DNA of 64,000 nucleotides from Chryseobacterium taichungense (lineage in GTDB: Bacteria > Bacteroidota > Bacteroidia > Flavobacteriales > Weeksellaceae). How positions within the stretch are numbered: the stretch's first letter is position 1; each line of letters begins with the position of its first letter. Where the stretch lies: NCBI RefSeq assembly GCF_900109935.1, contig NZ_FOBV01000002.1, positions 558,001-622,000 on the forward strand, given 5' to 3'. The notes below the pieces were generated by a model. That model had not been told where the DNA came from. It saw only the letters and a program-made list of their open reading frames with translations, and did no database searches. Below are positions 1 through 8,631 of this stretch, in pieces. Position numbers and translations under genes: made by a program.

Positions 1-1
1 G

Positions 2-628
2 GGAAATGTCAGGTATGAATTTGTGGAAAGGCTTGAAAATTTTGATGCAGTCATCGCTACAGGTAGTAATAATACCGCAAGATATCTGGAATATTACTTT
101 AAGAATCATCTTCATATCATCAGAAAAAACAGAACTTCAGTAGCAGTTTTAAAAGGGGATGAAACCGAAGAAGAACTGAAACTTCTTGCGGAAGATATTT
201 TCAGGTATTTCGGATTGGGTTGCCGGAATGTAACGAGACTTTTTATTCCTCAGAATTACGTTATTGACAGATTGTTTGAGAGTTTTATTGGTTTCCAGGA
301 TATTATTAACCATAATAAATATGCCAATAATTACGATTACAACAGAGCGGTTTATCTTCTCAATCAGGAAACATTCTGGGATAATAATTTTGTAATGCTG
401 AAAGAAGATGAAAAGCTTTTCAGTCCGCTTTCGGTTATTAATTTTAGTAGATATTCTTCATTGGATGAAGTTAAAAATTTTATTGCTGAAAATGAAGAAA
501 ATATCCAGTGTATCGTGGCAAAAGAAGAACTTGGATTGGATTCCATAGCTCTTGGCGAAGCTCAGAATCCTGGCCTCGACACGTATGCTGATAATGTTGA
601 TACTATGAAATTTTTATCGGTAATATAA
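2..628 (+). CDS. Acyl-CoA reductase (LuxC-like), 3' part
   Basis: The reading frame is open to the first base of the window, so this is the C-terminal part (about 209 residues) of a longer protein; an in-frame GTG at 23 is not a believable start. The text FDAVIATGSNNTARY, a run on IIRKNRTSVAVL and FGLGCRNVTRLFIP match the Bacteroidota acyl-CoA reductase (LuxC) family, which reduces acyl-CoA with NAD(P)H; the last segment holds the conserved Cys of the aldehyde-dehydrogenase-like fold (GLGCRN). These proteins are usually about 330-350 residues, so roughly 40% is missing upstream. The physiological substrate in Flavobacteriia is not established. Family call is from motif recognition. Confidence 0.8.
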   Translation, partial: GNVRYEFVERLENFDAVIATGSNNTARYLEYYFKNHLHIIRKNRTSVAVLKGDETEEELKLLAEDIFRYFGLGCRNVTRLFIPQNYVIDRLFESFIGFQDIINHNKYANNYDYNRAVYLLNQETFWDNNFVMLKEDEKLFSPLSVINFSRYSSLDEVKNFIAENEENIQCIVAKEELGLDSIALGEAQNPGLDTYADNVDTMKFLSVI

Positions 629-665
629 TTCTTCGTATCTTGCTGTCAACCAATCATTGATTCAT

Positions 666-1115
666 ATGAAAAAAATACTTCTGATATGTGCATTTTTTGC
701 TTTTCACTGGGCAATTTCCCAGCAGAAAAGTACAATAAAAGTAGTTGAAAGCAAGAAAATTGAGCTAACCTCCGAACTTCCCAAGGATAAAATTGATCTA
801 TACAATCAGGCATTTATGAAATTTGTCGCTGCATTGAAATCTTCTGATAAAGAAAAAATTAAAACACTTGTTTCGGATAAGATAGCGTATTATATGTCTG
901 ACGATATCATCTCAAAATTATCAGGGGGAATCAGTTTTGACCGGAAAATGGACGTATACAAATCGGGATATCAGAAATTGTATGAAAACGAGACCTATCC
1001 GATTATTCAATATAAATATTCCGATGATCAACAGAATCCGCCACGGGATATTATTACAGTAATTTTTGAAAACGACGGAAAGATTCTCGGAGTAAAGCCT
1101 GAATACGCGGAATAG
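666..1115 (+). CDS. Small secreted protein of unknown function
   Basis: A 149-residue protein. The ATG at 666 gives a clean signal peptide (MKKILLICAFFAFHWAISQ, cleavage after about residue 19), while an in-frame TTG at 657 only adds three residues in front of it, so I prefer 666. The mature part is charged, mostly helical in its first half (YNQAFMKFVAALKSSDKEKIKTLVSDKI) and ends in beta-like text (IITVIFENDGKILGVK). The layout resembles small periplasmic NTF2/SnoaL-like proteins, but I cannot assign a family. It lies 37 bases after the acyl-CoA reductase gene and 42 bases before the Bax-inhibitor gene, on the same strand. Confidence 0.7.
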   Translation: MKKILLICAFFAFHWAISQQKSTIKVVESKKIELTSELPKDKIDLYNQAFMKFVAALKSSDKEKIKTLVSDKIAYYMSDDIISKLSGGISFDRKMDVYKSGYQKLYENETYPIIQYKYSDDQQNPPRDIITVIFENDGKILGVKPEYAE

Positions 1116-1157
1116 CCCATGAGCAATAAACAATTATAAAAAAATAATATTAAAACT

Positions 1158-1844
1158 ATGATGACAGATGTTTTGGTTGCGCATTCTTCTGATGTGGAGA
1201 AAGCTGACTTTTACAAAAAAACGTATTTGCATGTAGCATTGTCTATTCTTGCATTTATTGGAGTAGAAAGTGTTTTGTTGAAAACCGTTCCGGATCAGTT
1301 GATCTTTGCCATGTTTGCCCAGCGGTATATCTGGCTTTTAATTATCGGAGTATTCTGGTTGGCTTCAGTTTTAGCTACAAAATGGTCACTTTCATTGAGT
1401 AAATCAACGCAATATTTTGGCTTAGGATTTTATATTTTGCTGGAAGCGGTTATTTTTCTTCCACTGATCAAGATCGCAACATTGTATGCCGGACCACAGG
1501 TGATCTATCAGGCAGCAATGCTTACCATTGCGATGTTTGCAGGGATTTCAACAGTTGCTTTCACTTCTAAAAGGGATTTTTCTTTCCTTAGAAATATCAT
1601 TGTTATCGGAGGATTTATTTCTCTTGGATTAATTGTAGGAGGAATGATTTTTAGCTTTAATCTCGGCCTCTGGTTCTCTGTAGGAATGGTAATTCTTGCT
1701 TCTGCAACGATTCTGTATCAGACGAGCAAATTGAAAGATTCTTACAGTACCAATCAATATGTTGGCGCTTCTTTACAGCTTTTTGCTTCGATTATGCTTT
1801 TATTCTGGTATATCTTAAGTATTTTGATGAGCAGAAGAAACTAA
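1158..1844 (+). CDS. Bax inhibitor-1/YccA family membrane protein
   Basis: A 228-residue protein with seven hydrophobic segments starting near residues 27, 57, 85, 115, 145, 170 and 203, and a short charged N-terminus (DVEKADFYKKTYLHVALSI). The pattern, the text QAAMLTIAMFAGISTVAFTSKRDFSFL and the C-terminal YxxFLSI-like end (LFWYILSILMSRRN) are those of the BI-1/YccA/YbhL family of inner-membrane channel-like proteins; bacterial members act as pH-sensitive calcium leak channels or modulate FtsH, but the function here is unknown. Two ATG codons stand in tandem at 1158 and 1161. A clear hairpin terminator follows. Confidence 0.88.
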   Translation: MMTDVLVAHSSDVEKADFYKKTYLHVALSILAFIGVESVLLKTVPDQLIFAMFAQRYIWLLIIGVFWLASVLATKWSLSLSKSTQYFGLGFYILLEAVIFLPLIKIATLYAGPQVIYQAAMLTIAMFAGISTVAFTSKRDFSFLRNIIVIGGFISLGLIVGGMIFSFNLGLWFSVGMVILASATILYQTSKLKDSYSTNQYVGASLQLFASIMLLFWYILSILMSRRN

Positions 1845-1902
1845 ATGTAAGTTATAAATTACAAGTTTTGAGTTAAGAATTTCAAAACTTTCATAAATTC
1901 AA

Positions 1903-1938
1903 AAAATCCTGATGTTTTTTCATCGGGATTTTATTTTT
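1903..1938 (+). terminator. Intrinsic terminator after the BI-1 gene
   Basis: A 12-bp stem (1903-1914 with 1921-1932; AAAATCCTGATG against CATCGGGATTTT, one T-G wobble) with a 6-base loop, followed by TATTTTT. It lies about 60 bases after the stop of the plus-strand gene and before the convergent minus-strand redox genes. Confidence 0.85.
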
Positions 1939-1977
1939 GATTATTTAAACACTAATTCCATGGAATTGTGTTAAACA

Positions 1978-2226
1978 TTATTTGTCAATCGATCCTAAAA
2001 CCTTTTGTGCAAAAGAATTTAAAGCGTCTTTTTCACTCATTCCTGTTTGTACGTTGGCATGAACTTCAAGTGCGCCGCAGATGTTAGTGATCAATTCTCC
2101 GACAACGTTCAAATCTTCTTCACTTACTCCTCTGAACTCTGAAAAACTTTCCAGGACTTCCAGTGTTTTTTCAAGGTTTTCAGAAGTCTGATTCTGATAA
2201 AACTGTCTTATTACCGGTAGTTTCAT
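1978..2226 (-). CDS. Small conserved protein coupled to thioredoxin (DUF6952-like)
   Basis: An 82-residue acidic, helical protein without signal peptide or cysteine pair; it has one Cys (NICGALEV). Text such as MKLPVIRQFYQNQTSENLEKT at the start and FRGVSEEDLNVVGELITNICGALEVH is typical of a small Flavobacteriia family that accompanies thioredoxin and peroxiredoxin genes; I believe it is DUF6952, but that name is from memory. Its ATG overlaps the stop codon of the thioredoxin gene by one base, which implies translational coupling and a shared role, perhaps an adaptor or regulator of the redox pair. No catalytic motif is visible. Confidence 0.75.
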   Translation of the reverse strand: MKLPVIRQFYQNQTSENLEKTLEVLESFSEFRGVSEEDLNVVGELITNICGALEVHANVQTGMSEKDALNSFAQKVLGSIDK

Positions 2227-2531
2227 TATAATTCGTTAAATAAGTTAATTAAACTGTCTGCCTGATTGGTCTGAACCTGATTTACCAGTTCACCGTTTCT
2301 GAAAATTGCAAAAGTCGGCAGGTTATCTACTTTAGCCAGTTTTCTGCTTTCCGGCAATTTCTCAGCATCTACATATAGGAAAGGAATACTGTCGTTTTCA
2401 GAAGCTAATTTTTTGAATTTTGGCTTCATAATTCTACAGTTTCCACACCATGTTGCGCCGTATTGAACGACTACTTTTTCATTTTCGCTTACAATATTCT
2501 GCAGCGTATCTTCTGTTAATTCTGTATACAT
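2226..2531 (-). CDS. Thioredoxin-family protein
   Basis: A 101-residue cytoplasmic thioredoxin fold with the redox motif W28-C29-G30-N31-C32, followed by the usual helix RIMKPKFKKLA and the cis-Pro segment near residue 72 (DNLPTFAIF). The CGNC motif differs from the classic CGPC, which usually shifts the redox potential. It probably reduces the neighbouring peroxiredoxin or other disulfides. It is encoded with the downstream small protein (1-nt overlap) and lies 120 bases after the peroxiredoxin gene on the same strand, with a repeat element in between. Confidence 0.92.
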   Translation of the reverse strand: MYTELTEDTLQNIVSENEKVVVQYGATWCGNCRIMKPKFKKLASENDSIPFLYVDAEKLPESRKLAKVDNLPTFAIFRNGELVNQVQTNQADSLINLFNEL

Positions 2532-2557
2532 AAGTTAAATTTTTATTTTAAAATTTA

Positions 2558-2640
2558 ACAATGTACCAATAAAACAATGTAACAGTTTACCAATCATCTT
2601 CTTCTGCATCATTGTTACATTATTAGATTGATACATTGCT
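2558..2640. repeat. AT-rich nested inverted repeat, copy A
   Basis: Between the peroxiredoxin and thioredoxin genes. AACAATGTACCAAT (2558-2571) faces ATTGATACATTGCT (2627-2640; 12 of 14 pair), and inside it AATGTAAC (2576-2583) pairs exactly with GTTACATT (2614-2621). The same words (TGTAACA, TTTACCAAT, ATTGTTACATT) recur at 41995-42077, so this is a dispersed intergenic repeat and not a gene-specific signal. Confidence 0.7.
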
Positions 2641-2651
2641 AGATTAAAAAT

Positions 2652-3284
2652 TTAGTTTTTCGCTAAATATTCAGCGGTAGAATTTCTGTCAGCTTTCATT
2701 GCTTCTTTTCCTTCTTCCCAGTTGGCAGGGCAAACTTCACCATGCTTCTGAACGTGAGTATAAGCGTCGATTAATCTTAAATATTCTTTTACATTTCTTC
2801 CCAAAGGCATATCATTTACAGACTCGTGGAAAATTTTTCCTGTCTCATCGATAAGATATGTTGCTCTGTAGGTAACGTTTGAACCTGTGAAAACCTCTTC
2901 TCCTTCGTCATTATATTCAAAATCCTGATCAACAATTCCTAACAGATTAGCAAGCTGTCTGTGTGTATCAGCTAAAAGCGGATAAGTAACTCCTTCAATA
3001 CCGCCGTTATCTTTAGAAACATTCAGCCATGCAAAGTGCACTTCGTTTGTGTCGCAAGATGCACCGATCACTTTAGTGTTTCTTTTTTCAAATTCACCTA
3101 AAGCCTCCTGGAAAGCATGAAGCTCAGTAGGGCACACAAAAGTAAAATCTTTCGGGTACCAGAATAAAAGAACTTTTTGCTGATTTGCAGTAGCCTCTTC
3201 AAAAACGTTAATTCTAAGATCATCACCCATTTCAGACATTGCGTCAATGGTTACATTCGGGAATTTTTTTCCTACTAAAGACAT
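2652..3284 (-). CDS. 2-Cys peroxiredoxin (AhpC/Prx1 type)
   Basis: A 210-residue peroxidase. The peroxidatic Cys51 sits in DFTFVCPTELHAF and the resolving Cys185 in HGEVCPANW, the Prx1/AhpC arrangement; the catalytic Thr (T48) and the downstream Arg (NVTYRATYL) are present. It reduces hydrogen peroxide and organic peroxides in the cytoplasm using thiols, here most likely from the adjacent thioredoxin, since no AhpF is present. Length is a little above the usual 187-200. Its own promoter (3318-3348) is a good Bacteroidota match. Confidence 0.94.
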   Translation of the reverse strand: MSLVGKKFPNVTIDAMSEMGDDLRINVFEEATANQQKVLLFWYPKDFTFVCPTELHAFQEALGEFEKRNTKVIGASCDTNEVHFAWLNVSKDNGGIEGVTYPLLADTHRQLANLLGIVDQDFEYNDEGEEVFTGSNVTYRATYLIDETGKIFHESVNDMPLGRNVKEYLRLIDAYTHVQKHGEVCPANWEEGKEAMKADRNSTAEYLAKN

Positions 3285-3317
3285 AATTTCTTGTTTTTAT
3301 ATTTAAATTTTCTGATG

Positions 3318-3348
3318 CAAATATAGAAATGATTTATCTATCAAACAA
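3318..3348 (-). promoter_or_regulatory. Promoter of the peroxiredoxin gene
   Basis: On the minus strand a TATATTTG box (3318-3325) fits the -7 consensus TAnnTTTG, and a TTG (3346-3348) lies 20 bases upstream as the -33 element. The box ends about 33 bases before the ATG. Confidence 0.7.
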
Positions 3349-3395
3349 ATCATTATTGATTAATAAAATCTATTATTGTTTTAGCTTAATAATAA

Positions 3396-3422
3396 ATAAA
3401 AAAGCCCTGAATTCAGGGCTTT
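3396..3422 (-). terminator. Terminator of the M16 peptidase gene
   Basis: A perfect 22-base palindrome at 3401-3422 (AAAGCCCTGA and its complement) immediately after the stop codon on the minus strand, followed in that direction by TTTTTATTTATT. Confidence 0.85.
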
Positions 3423-3431
3423 AAGTTATTT

Positions 3432-6371
3432 TTAGTAACCAAAAATCTCGGTTAAGTTTAATTTTTTCACTTCTCCAAGTTTCTGCATATCTGCTTCATT
3501 CACTTTATCCTGAGAAGCAACTACACAATAGGTATATTTTTTATCTTTCATTTCCTTATCGTGGAAACTATTGATATCTGCAAAGGTAAGCTTTGGAGCC
3601 TGTTCGTAAACATCTTTTCTAATATCAGTACTGTTTCCAAGTTTTTGCGCGCGCAGATAGGTGAAGATGATATCATCCTGCGTGATTCTTTCCGCAGCAA
3701 TTGTTTTTTTCAATCCGCTTTTTGCTGTTTCAAATAACTGGTCAGATTTTGGAAGCGTTGTCAACAGCTCGTTCATAGCAGTTGTCGAATCGTTGAATTT
3801 GTCAGCTTGAGTTCCCACATAAGCCATGATCATATCCTTATCTTCTTTCTTGCCGGGAAGCGAGAAATAAGAATATGTAGAGTAGGCCAAAGCTTTTGAT
3901 TCTCTAATGGTCTGGAAAACTACAGAACCCATTCCGCCGCCAAAGTAGTTGTTGAACAAATTCACTGTAGGCGTAATACTCACATTATAAGGATCACTGT
4001 TTCGCACCCAGAAAATTTCTGCCTGTACCATATCATAATGAGCAAACAACACTTTATTGTTATCCGTTGCAATTTGCTTGAATGTTTTAGATTTAGGCAT
4101 TTCTTTAAGTGAACTCGGAACATTATGAATCACGGTTAAAGCAGATGATACCTCATTCGCAGACTTCGGACCGTAATGAAGTATTTTATGTTTATAGTTA
4201 AATAAATCATGCAGCACATTCACCAGGTCTTCCGCTTTTAATGCATCTAATTCTGCATCACTCAGCACATTATTAAACGGATTTTGAGGACCATACTGTG
4301 CATAGCTTCTGAGTCCGCTCATGATAGAGCCTTTGTTCTGTTTTGCATTGGCTCTCGCTTTTTTCAATCTTGCTTTGTATGAGTCAAGCGCTTTCTGATC
4401 AGGCTGGCAGTTTTTAATTAAATCTTCAAACAAAGCAGCCGTTTTATCAAAGTTTTCATTTAAACCTTCCAGCGAAACATAAGTTTCTTCATTTCCGGCA
4501 CTTACATTAAAGCTTGACGCCAGTTTATAAAATTCTTTACTGATCTCTTCTGAAGATTTGTTTTTTGTTCCTAAATACTGCAGATATTCAGCGGCAAGAG
4601 GTAATATCTTATTATTCCATCTACCTGAATCGAAGTAATAATATAATCTGAAGAGATCATTATCGGTATTTTTTACAGAAAGAACATCGACGGATTTTAC
4701 TTTACTTTTCGCAATATCTTTATCAAAATTCAGCCAAACGGGAGAGATCGGTGCTTCCGGCATCTGATCAATCTTTTTCAGGAACGGAGACTGATCTTCT
4801 CTGTTTACTGAAACCTCAGTAATAGCTGGCTTTTCAACTTTTAGGATGTTTTTATCTTCGCCTTTCCTTTTATAAACTGCTACATAATTATTATCTTTAA
4901 GATATCTGGAAGCAAAATCCATGATATCTTTTTTCGTCAGCTTTGAAATTTCTTCTATGTATTCCAGCTGTGTTTTATGATCTACTTCAGAAGTGAATTC
5001 ATCCATCAGAGATTCAGCACGTGATGTATATTTTTCGTATTTCTGAATCACATTCTTTTTTTCGTTATTCACGATTGACTGCATCAGATCATCAGAAAAT
5101 TCGCCTTTTCTCAGTTTGTCAATTTCCTGAATCAGCAGGCTTTTCACATCATCCAGAGACTGTCCTTCCGTAGGATTTCCCTGTAACAAAAGAACAGAAT
5201 AATCTTTTAAAACATACGGATAAGCATAAGCGCTCAACAGCTTTTGTTTTTTAACGAGATCAAGATCGATCAATCCCGCCTGTCCGTTCGTAAGCATGCT
5301 TCCGATGAAATTCAGCATTCTTGCATCTTTTGTGGTAGCCCCCGGAAAACGGAATCCAATCATTATATTCTCAGGATTTGGCCCGTAAACCTCTCTTGAA
5401 ATAGGCTCTGTAATAGGTTTTTCCTGTCCAACGTTATATTCAGGAATAGCCTTTGGCTTCATATAAGAAAATGCCTTGTCAATTTTGGCAATCATCTCAT
5501 CAGGATTGAAATCTCCCGACATGATAATTCCCATATTATTCGGAACGTAATAATTATTGTAATATTCACGGATTGCTTTCAGAGAAGGATTTTTAAGATG
5601 CTCAATTGTTCCTATCGTCGTTTGTTTTCCGTAATTGTTATTTGGGAAAATAGCGGCGAACATCGCTTCATAAACTTTTCTTCCGTCATTGTCCAAGCCT
5701 CTGTTTTTCTCTTCATAAACAGCCTCCAGTTCCGTATGGAAAAGCCTTAAAATTGGCTGTCTGAATCTTTCAGCCTGTACTGCCAGGAATTTATCGGTCA
5801 CATTCGCAGGAATATCCTCCGTGTAGACTGTCTGTTCGTAAGAGGTGAATGCATTGGTTCCGTCTGCACCCATTCCAGACATCATTTTATCGTATTCGTT
5901 GGCAATGGCATATTTTGCGGCTTCTCCTGAGATTTTGTCAATTTCCTTATAAATTTCCTTTCTTTTTGCCTCATCCTTGGTCTGGTTATATTTTTCATAA
6001 AGCGCATCGATTTGGTCTAAAAGAGGCTTCTCCTTTGCCCAGTCTTTAGAACCAAACTGATTTGTACCTTTAAAAAGCATATGTTCCAGATAATGTGCCA
6101 AACCTGTATGATCTGAAGGATCGGTTTTACTTCCGGCTTTTGTAGCAATGAAAGTCTGTACTCTCGGATCTTTTTTTGTCGGACTTAAAATAACGGTAAG
6201 ACCATTTTTTAAGGTGTAATATCTTGCAGCAGTAGGATCATTGGTTACATATTTATAGGTGTAGCCATTTGATTTTGCTTCCTTCCACTGGAAATCCTGC
6301 CCGTAAGCATATCCGCAATAACTGGCTGCGGCAATGCTCGTTACAATGGTAATTCTTTTTAAAAAATTCAT
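3432..6371 (-). CDS. M16-family zinc metallopeptidase, two-lobed, secreted
   Basis: A 979-residue protein with an N-terminal signal sequence (MNFLKRITIVTSIAAASYCG, cleavage near YAYG-Q). The inverted zinc motif HxxEH is at H93-Y94-L95-E96-H97, with the third ligand expected in ELEAVYEEKNRG about 120 residues on. The active M16 lobe and its M16_C partner (to about residue 480) are followed by a second, zinc-free M16 pair ending near 960, so this is the full pitrilysin-like clamshell, probably degrading peptides in the periplasm. An insertion rich in Lys/Glu near residues 110-150 is normal for Bacteroidota members. The gene starts 35 bases after the aminotransferase gene, so the two are probably one transcript. 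Confidence 0.92.
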   Translation of the reverse strand: MNFLKRITIVTSIAAASYCGYAYGQDFQWKEAKSNGYTYKYVTNDPTAARYYTLKNGLTVILSPTKKDPRVQTFIATKAGSKTDPSDHTGLAHYLEHMLFKGTNQFGSKDWAKEKPLLDQIDALYEKYNQTKDEAKRKEIYKEIDKISGEAAKYAIANEYDKMMSGMGADGTNAFTSYEQTVYTEDIPANVTDKFLAVQAERFRQPILRLFHTELEAVYEEKNRGLDNDGRKVYEAMFAAIFPNNNYGKQTTIGTIEHLKNPSLKAIREYYNNYYVPNNMGIIMSGDFNPDEMIAKIDKAFSYMKPKAIPEYNVGQEKPITEPISREVYGPNPENIMIGFRFPGATTKDARMLNFIGSMLTNGQAGLIDLDLVKKQKLLSAYAYPYVLKDYSVLLLQGNPTEGQSLDDVKSLLIQEIDKLRKGEFSDDLMQSIVNNEKKNVIQKYEKYTSRAESLMDEFTSEVDHKTQLEYIEEISKLTKKDIMDFASRYLKDNNYVAVYKRKGEDKNILKVEKPAITEVSVNREDQSPFLKKIDQMPEAPISPVWLNFDKDIAKSKVKSVDVLSVKNTDNDLFRLYYYFDSGRWNNKILPLAAEYLQYLGTKNKSSEEISKEFYKLASSFNVSAGNEETYVSLEGLNENFDKTAALFEDLIKNCQPDQKALDSYKARLKKARANAKQNKGSIMSGLRSYAQYGPQNPFNNVLSDAELDALKAEDLVNVLHDLFNYKHKILHYGPKSANEVSSALTVIHNVPSSLKEMPKSKTFKQIATDNNKVLFAHYDMVQAEIFWVRNSDPYNVSITPTVNLFNNYFGGGMGSVVFQTIRESKALAYSTYSYFSLPGKKEDKDMIMAYVGTQADKFNDSTTAMNELLTTLPKSDQLFETAKSGLKKTIAAERITQDDIIFTYLRAQKLGNSTDIRKDVYEQAPKLTFADINSFHDKEMKDKKYTYCVVASQDKVNEADMQKLGEVKKLNLTEIFGY

Positions 6372-6406
6372 TTGTCGGAGTTTTTAGTTTTATTTATAAA
6401 TGTTTA

Positions 6407-7600
6407 TTAGCTGAATTTTTCTAAGGCACTCTTAATTCTTCTCATGGCTTCAGTAAGCTCTTCTTCTGAAGCAGCGTAAGAAAACCTGATGCATTCAGGG
6501 CTTCCGAATGAAACGCCGCCTACGCATCCTACATGTGCATTTTCAAGAAGGAACATGGCAAAGTCGTCAGAGTCTTTGATTTCTGTTCCGTTTAACGTTT
6601 TTCCTATGTAAAATGATATATCCGGAAAGAAATAAAAAGCAGCTTTTGGCAACAATACTTTGAATCCGGGAATATCTTTCATTAAATCATATACCAGATC
6701 TCTTCTTTTTTTGAAGGCATCGATCATATATTTGTATTCTGAAGGATCTGCCTGTAAAGCGGTAATTGAAGCTCTTTGAGCGACAGTATTTGCGCCGCTT
6801 GTCATTTGTCCCTGAACTTTTTCGCAGGCTTTTGCCAGCCATTCCGGGCATGCAGAATAACCGATTCTCCATCCTGTCATCGCAAAAGCCTTTGACATTC
6901 CGTTGATTACAGCCGTCTGTTCATACACTTCAGGAAACTGGGCAATTGAAGTTGTTTTTGTTTCGTAGTTGATGTATTCGTAGATCTCATCTGAAATGAC
7001 GGTTACGTGAGGATATTTAGCGATAACTTTAGCAAGGGATTTCAATTCATCATAGGTATAGTATCCACCTGAAGGATTACAAGGTGAGCTGAACAATATA
7101 GCTTTGGTTTTATCGGTAATGGCTTCTTCCAGTTGTTCTGCCGTAATTTTAAAATCGGTAACGTATGAAGTCGGCAGCATTACGGAAACTCCGCCCATCA
7201 TCTTTACCATTTCATCATAGCTTACCCAGTATGGATTTGGAAGGATAACTTCATCACCATCGTTAAGAAGTGCCGCAAGAACATTTATAATCGCCTGTTT
7301 GGCGCCGTTTGAAACACAAATTTGTGCAGGTTTATATTCTAAATTGTTGTCTCTTTTTAATTTTTGAGCGATAGCCTGACGCAGCTCAAGAAATCCTGGG
7401 ACAGGGGAGTAGTGACTGTAGTTCTGGTTGATGGCATCGAAAGCAGCCTGCTTTATATTGTCCGGAACATCGAAATCAGGCTCGCCCAAAGTAAGGCTGA
7501 TGACATCTATTCCGTTGGCTTTCATTTCTCTGGCCTTATTTGACATAACAAAAGTTTGTGAGTAACCAAGTCTGTTTACTCTTTCTGAAAGTTTCTCCAT
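6407..7600 (-). CDS. Class I/II pyridoxal-phosphate aminotransferase (AspC-like)
   Basis: A 397-residue cytoplasmic fold-type I aminotransferase. The PLP lysine is K237 in NGMSKAFAMTGWRIGY; N175 (SPCNPSG), D204 (VISDEIYEY) and R245 also match the cofactor and carboxylate ligands of the aspartate aminotransferase Igamma subgroup. It most likely transfers the amino group of aspartate or aromatic amino acids to 2-oxoglutarate. Substrate cannot be settled from sequence alone. It is the first gene of a probable two-gene transcript with the M16 peptidase. Confidence 0.92.
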   Translation of the reverse strand: MEKLSERVNRLGYSQTFVMSNKAREMKANGIDVISLTLGEPDFDVPDNIKQAAFDAINQNYSHYSPVPGFLELRQAIAQKLKRDNNLEYKPAQICVSNGAKQAIINVLAALLNDGDEVILPNPYWVSYDEMVKMMGGVSVMLPTSYVTDFKITAEQLEEAITDKTKAILFSSPCNPSGGYYTYDELKSLAKVIAKYPHVTVISDEIYEYINYETKTTSIAQFPEVYEQTAVINGMSKAFAMTGWRIGYSACPEWLAKACEKVQGQMTSGANTVAQRASITALQADPSEYKYMIDAFKKRRDLVYDLMKDIPGFKVLLPKAAFYFFPDISFYIGKTLNGTEIKDSDDFAMFLLENAHVGCVGGVSFGSPECIRFSYAASEEELTEAMRRIKSALEKFS

Positions 7601-7618
7601 TTAATTATTCAATTTTAA

Positions 7619-7626
7619 CAAATATA
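7619..7626 (-). promoter_or_regulatory. -7 box for the aminotransferase gene
   Basis: TATATTTG on the minus strand fits TAnnTTTG, about 19 bases before the ATG. I see no good -33 TTG. Confidence 0.5.
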
Positions 7627-7660
7627 TTAATAAAAAATATTTGAAGGAAATTAAAAGGTT

Positions 7661-7691
7661 TTGTTCAGTTTAAAGTTTATCACTATGTTTG
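7661..7691 (+). promoter_or_regulatory. Promoter of the GLPGLI gene
   Basis: TTG (7661-7663), 20 bases, then TATGTTTG (7684-7691): a full Bacteroidota-type promoter about 38 bases before the ATG, divergent from the aminotransferase promoter. Confidence 0.7.
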
Positions 7692-7728
7692 TAGTTATTC
7701 AATGTAATTTTAAATAAAATACCTGAAA

Positions 7729-8547
7729 ATGTACAAATTCCTTTTTCTTATTATAATGTCATTTGTTTCCGCTCAGCATTACCGTTTTGTGTACGAATAC
7801 AGAATGAAGCCTGATGTCAACAAAAAAGATTCTATCATTACCGATGTTATGAATCTTGATACCGATGGTAAGAAGTCTTATTTCTATAATGCTGTAAAAT
7901 ATGAAAGAGATTCGACGTACGCTGCAACAAAAAGTTACAAGGATTTGCTTTTGTCTAAAAATTACGACCAAAATCTCAGCTATATTGTTGAAAAAGATTA
8001 TGTTGCAAAGACTGTAAAATTCTATGATAAATTCAAGACTGTCAACCTGCTGATTCGCGAGCGTGAAATTCCTGAATGGAAAATTGAGAAAGAATTTTTA
8101 AAGATCAATAATATTGACTGCCAAAAAGCCACCGCAAATTTTAAAGGGAGAAGTTGGGAAGCCTGGTTCAGTAAAGATTATCCTGTAAATGACGGACCGT
8201 ACAAGTTTTCCGGACTTCCGGGACTTATTGTTAGTATAAAAGATTCAGAAAATAATCATATTTTTAATTTAATTCAAATCAAAAAAATCAACGAAATATT
8301 TTCACTTTTACCGAAATCTACCAAAGAAATGACTTTTGCTGATTATAAAAAGACGATGGGTAGTTTTACTTTTACCACAGACGATATTGAAAGCCTGAGC
8401 ATTAACAAGCAAACAGGAAAAGCAGATATTCAGGTAAAGGATGGATATTTTGTAAGGATTGGACTCGATGAAATGAAGTCAGGAAAGTTGGATGAAAAAA
8501 TTCTTCAGCGTTTAAAAAGGACGAATAATTATATTGAAAGAAATTAA
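7729..8547 (+). CDS. GLPGLI family secreted protein
   Basis: A 272-residue protein with a short signal peptide (MYKFLFLIIMSFVSA-Q) and the family signature FSGLPGLIVSIKDSENNHIF near residues 162-182. The mature protein is basic and beta-rich. GLPGLI proteins are periplasmic or surface proteins of Bacteroidota with no proven function, often many paralogs per genome. The gene stands alone, with its own promoter upstream and rsmG's promoter immediately downstream. Confidence 0.9.
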   Translation: MYKFLFLIIMSFVSAQHYRFVYEYRMKPDVNKKDSIITDVMNLDTDGKKSYFYNAVKYERDSTYAATKSYKDLLLSKNYDQNLSYIVEKDYVAKTVKFYDKFKTVNLLIREREIPEWKIEKEFLKINNIDCQKATANFKGRSWEAWFSKDYPVNDGPYKFSGLPGLIVSIKDSENNHIFNLIQIKKINEIFSLLPKSTKEMTFADYKKTMGSFTFTTDDIESLSINKQTGKADIQVKDGYFVRIGLDEMKSGKLDEKILQRLKRTNNYIERN

Positions 8548-8583
8548 AAATGACAGTATGGTGCAATCTTATTTTTTTTGAAT

Positions 8584-8613
8584 TTGAATTAAGCCGATAA
8601 AAACTTATTTTTG
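8584..8613 (+). promoter_or_regulatory. Promoter of rsmG
   Basis: TTG (8584-8586), exactly 19 bases, then TATTTTTG (8606-8613): a complete match to the -33/-7 consensus. Transcription would begin near 8620, which excludes the TTG at 8611 as start codon and supports the ATG at 8632. Confidence 0.75.
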
Positions 8614-8631
8614 CTTTCTATAATATTTCAC

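Noticed and set aside
657..665. TTG start for the small secreted protein
   Set aside because: It only adds three residues before a normal signal peptide; the ATG at 666 is the natural start.
8611..8631. TTG start of rsmG
   Set aside because: It coincides with the predicted -7 promoter element; the ATG at 8632 is used.
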